In this document: one piece after another, positions 61,581-64,000 of the stretch
Layout: each line of letters opens with the position of its first letter
How positions within the stretch are numbered: position 1 is the stretch's first letter
Assembly (NCBI RefSeq): GCF_020179835.1
Contig: NZ_JAIUDA010000004.1
Location: 372,001-436,000 of the forward strand
Length of the DNA: 64,000 bases
Reading direction: 5' to 3'
DNA from: Pantoea sp. alder81
Lineage (GTDB): Bacteria; Pseudomonadota; Gammaproteobacteria; Enterobacterales; Enterobacteriaceae
Made by a program: the position numbers and the translations under genes
Notes under the pieces: generated by a model
What the model was told of the DNA's origin: nothing
Seen by the model: only the letters and a program-made list of their open reading frames with translations
The model's database searches: none

Positions 61581-61803
61581 ATAAGCGAGGCGTATTATTG
61601 AGGAAAAGTCAGGGGGCAGTGAGTAGTAAGATAAGAATAGCCAAGCCGATCTGAATCGATTATTCGAATAATTTTTGGACTTATACTCACCCAGGCAACA
61701 AGCTGAATTTAATATCATTATTCTAAAATCTTATTAATTAGTGTGCTATTGATAAAATTTTATGCAGGCCATGATAATCGACTTAAATAACGCTTCGCTT
61801 GAT
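61581..61803. repeat. Inverted pair of the dispersed motif (copies 6 and 7)
   Basis: ATAAGCGAGGCGTATTA at 61581-61597 and AATAACGCTTCGCTTGAT at 61786-61803 (other strand). Copy 6 shares extra sequence with copy 1 (CTAATAAGCGAGGCGT...GAGGAA). They bracket about 190 AT-rich bp with no gene. Confidence 0.6.
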
Positions 61804-62017
61804 AAGGGTGATTGATACCTCCACACGTTTTTCATGTAAGCTTTTTGTAAGGATAATTAAGCATGACAAACTGTGATAACGGGCTTAGTATGGGGTAATT
61901 CACCGGTTAATAATGAGCAAAATAGACGCAAAATGGCGGATATTCTCCTTAATGATAATGAAGTTATTCTGTTAAGTTCTGAATTGCTATCAGTACCAAT
62001 GGATTGGGCGTGTGCAA

Positions 62018-63784
62018 ATGAGCGGAACTAACGAATTTAAACCCGGCTGCATAACGCTGCAGGCACTTCGAAATCCAGATATCTGCCGTGATGATGTCCT
62101 GAGCAAATTCACTGATTTAGTCAGTAAAACCCTGGGGGTTCCCAGTAGTTTCATCTCCGTCCTTGACGATGATTTCCAATACATCAAAGCCGCTCACAAC
62201 TTTAATGTTGGCGAAACCCTGCGCGCCGATTCGTTATGCCAGTACGTTGTAGAAGGAGATCAACCGCTGGTGGTGCCCGACACCCAACTGGACGCCTGTT
62301 TTGCCGTCAATCCTTTTGTTATCGGCGAACCTTTTGTTCGCTTTTATGCCGGCGTGCCACTGAAGAGTCGGGAAGGGCTGGTATTAGGCACGCTGTGCGT
62401 GGTTGATGGTAAACCGCAGGCCTTTAGCGCTGAAAAACTGGCGACGATGACGCTGTTATCACAACTGGTGATCTCTTTCCTTGAGGCATGGCACTCAGTG
62501 GGATTTACCGACTCAGTGACGGGATTACCTAACCGCCAGCAACTGATTAGAGACCTGCAATCCTTGCGTAATGCGGGTGATACCACTCGGCATCGGCTGG
62601 TGTTGATCGACTGCATCGATATGCCGCGTGCGTATGAACTGGCGCGTTCATTGGGTATGGCGCCGGTTGAAGGGCTGCTCAAAGATATGGCTACGTTACT
62701 GCCGCTACGTCTTCGTCCCGGCAAAAACGAACTGCTCTATACCGTGGCGACTGGACGGTTTGCACTTTTAACCCAACAAGACAGCCCGTTAAGCGCCGAG
62801 TGGGTGGCGCAACGGATGGAGGGAGTGCGCGCCGAGATTGGCGAGGGATTATCGGTGGATTTGGCCACGCATACCGGTGAAACCCTGTTTTCAGCGGCAG
62901 AAATCTCCGCACAGGAAGCGCTAAGGCGCGCCGTCAGCGCTCTGCATGAAGCCATTTGCCGTGGAATTCCCTGCATGAGCTTCAGTGAAAAAAACGATGA
63001 GCGCCGTACGGACGATTTTACCCTCGTCAACGATTTGGCCACTGCCGTTCGGCACAATCACGGCTTGTATCTGGTGTTCCAGCCGAAAATCTGTCTAAGC
63101 AGCGGGTTGCCCATTGGGCTTGAAGCGCTGATCCGATGGCGCCACCCGACCCGAGGTGAACTCTCTCCTGCGGTATTCATCCCTCTTGCTGAGCAAACCA
63201 CGCTGTTGCAAGAGATCACCGAATGGGTCATTGATAAAACCATTGAGCGTTTGAAACGGCTCAATGGGCAAGGTATCCAGTTGCCTGTCACGGTAAACGT
63301 CAGCGTACGCGACTTTAGCCAGGAAAATTTTGCCGACAGGCTGGAGAATAAGATGAACAAGGCGCGCTTACCGACTAATCTTCTCGGCATTGAGTGTCTG
63401 GAAACCGAGCGCATCATCGAAAGCACGGCGGCCATTAATGGTCTGGAAATGCTAAAACTGCGCGGTTTTGGCATTGCGCTGGACGATTTCGGCACCGGTT
63501 ATAGCAATATCAGTTACCTGCGAAAAATGCCTCTGGATGTGGTTAAGCTCGACCGTTCGATTGTTGGCGGACTTGCCACGGATACCGCGTCACGCATCAT
63601 CACCCGCAGTATTATCGCCATGCTTAAAGAACTAGACTACGTGGTATTAGCCGAAGGCGTGGAAAATATTGAGACGCTCGAAGCGTTAAAAGAATTTGGT
63701 TGCGATCAGGCACAGGGGTTCTTTCATTCCCGCCCATTGCCTGAAGGCGAACTGGATAAGTGGCTAAGATGGAAATTAGGCTGA
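62018..63784 (+). CDS. GAF-GGDEF(degenerate)-EAL cyclic-di-GMP phosphodiesterase
   Basis: 588 aa from ATG 62018 (a GTG 6 nt upstream is also possible). GAF domain at about 25-155 (SVLDDDFQYIKAAHNFNVGE, DSLCQYVVEGDQPLVVPDT). A GGDEF-like domain starts at LPNRQQLIRDLQS but the GGDEF motif itself is replaced (VATGRFALLTQQ). The EAL domain (about 345-585) keeps EALIRW, NVSVRDF, ALDDFGTGYSN, KLDRS and LAEGVEN, so it should hydrolyse c-di-GMP. Cytosolic, with a small-molecule-sensing GAF. Confidence 0.9.
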   Translation: MSGTNEFKPGCITLQALRNPDICRDDVLSKFTDLVSKTLGVPSSFISVLDDDFQYIKAAHNFNVGETLRADSLCQYVVEGDQPLVVPDTQLDACFAVNPFVIGEPFVRFYAGVPLKSREGLVLGTLCVVDGKPQAFSAEKLATMTLLSQLVISFLEAWHSVGFTDSVTGLPNRQQLIRDLQSLRNAGDTTRHRLVLIDCIDMPRAYELARSLGMAPVEGLLKDMATLLPLRLRPGKNELLYTVATGRFALLTQQDSPLSAEWVAQRMEGVRAEIGEGLSVDLATHTGETLFSAAEISAQEALRRAVSALHEAICRGIPCMSFSEKNDERRTDDFTLVNDLATAVRHNHGLYLVFQPKICLSSGLPIGLEALIRWRHPTRGELSPAVFIPLAEQTTLLQEITEWVIDKTIERLKRLNGQGIQLPVTVNVSVRDFSQENFADRLENKMNKARLPTNLLGIECLETERIIESTAAINGLEMLKLRGFGIALDDFGTGYSNISYLRKMPLDVVKLDRSIVGGLATDTASRIITRSIIAMLKELDYVVLAEGVENIETLEALKEFGCDQAQGFFHSRPLPEGELDKWLRWKLG

Positions 63785-64000
63785 TGCCTCGGGTCTGATA
63801 TCACTGTCATCTGTTTCACCCATGGCCAGGGCGCTGGCGCTGGCGGGGTCAAACAGTGACAGACTTTCGATTTGATCCACCATGATCACCTTACGAAATT
63901 CCAAAGCCGTTTTGGGTTTAGACATAAAATCGATGTTGTGCTCGTGATACCAGCGACTGTAATTATGTTCAACCGCGAGATTTAACGTGCGGGCATCGCG
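63776..64000 (-). CDS. 3' end of an unidentified gene (partial)
   Basis: The minus-strand frame runs in from the right edge: RDARTLNLAVEHNYSRWYHE then HNIDFMSKPKTALEFRKVIM and VDQIESLSLFDPASASA, ending at 63776. It overlaps the EAL gene's 3' end by 9 bp. Codon use is ordinary. The family is not recognised from this C-terminus. Confidence 0.6.
   Translation of the reverse strand, partial: RDARTLNLAVEHNYSRWYHEHNIDFMSKPKTALEFRKVIMVDQIESLSLFDPASASALAMGETDDSDIRPEASA

Overview
The window looks like a chromosome segment of an Erwiniaceae-type enterobacterium (Pantoea/Erwinia group). Supporting this are melA-melB, a three-subunit membrane gluconate dehydrogenase in the order described from Erwinia, a BluF-type photoreceptor, YciE/YciG/ChaB stress proteins and enterobacterial spacing and start signals. 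No rRNA, tRNA or CRISPR array was seen. Identifications come from reading translated sequence and recalled family motifs; no database search was run.

Layout. 1-2000: the C-terminus of a P-type cation ATPase and two small genes of unknown function. 2010-5559: a TPP riboswitch heads a tight operon of a LuxE-like acyl-activating enzyme, a LuxC-like acyl reductase and an SDR reductase. Together they could convert a carboxylate to an aldehyde and then an alcohol, and no thiamine gene is present. This is the most unusual system in the window. 5695-13745: a probable organosulfur scavenging locus, with a DszC/SfnB-like flavin oxidoreductase divergent from a complete Dpp-type ABC importer and an NtaA/DszA-like monooxygenase. 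14002-22758: an exported hydrolase, a Bor/Iss-like lipoprotein, an IS30 remnant and a 1994-aa autotransporter adhesin. 23227-26340: MBL hydrolase, alpha/beta hydrolase, GlxA-type regulator and VOC protein. 26798-30682: an AraC regulator divergent from melAB. 31273-36598: small genes, a LysE exporter, a SnoaL-like protein, a YbiI-like zinc finger, and a phosphate unit (Pit transporter plus PPK2 kinase) with a good PhoB box. 37381-42651: a LacI regulator and the gluconate/ketogluconate dehydrogenase operon.

42652-55860 is an accessory, decaying region. It holds stress genes (ChaB, two AriR/YmgB-like proteins, BluF, YciG, YciE), several very short genes (a 56-aa lipoprotein, a LexA-controlled 77-aa protein, a 30-aa membrane peptide), pseudogenes (DUF2243, terminase small subunit, an exported protein, a second TetR) and a partial copy of the cytochrome c gene end. 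It also carries an IR-flanked IS remnant and a lone TnpB with its right-end RNA element. A short motif, close to TAAGCGARGCGNTAA, recurs between genes here. A TetR regulator and its palindromic operator link a DUF1348 gene to the decayed second tetR.

55351-64000: a methyl-accepting chemotaxis protein, LysR/LysE pair, msrA, map with a ParD-like protein, a GAF-GGDEF(degenerate)-EAL phosphodiesterase and the 3' end of an unidentified gene.
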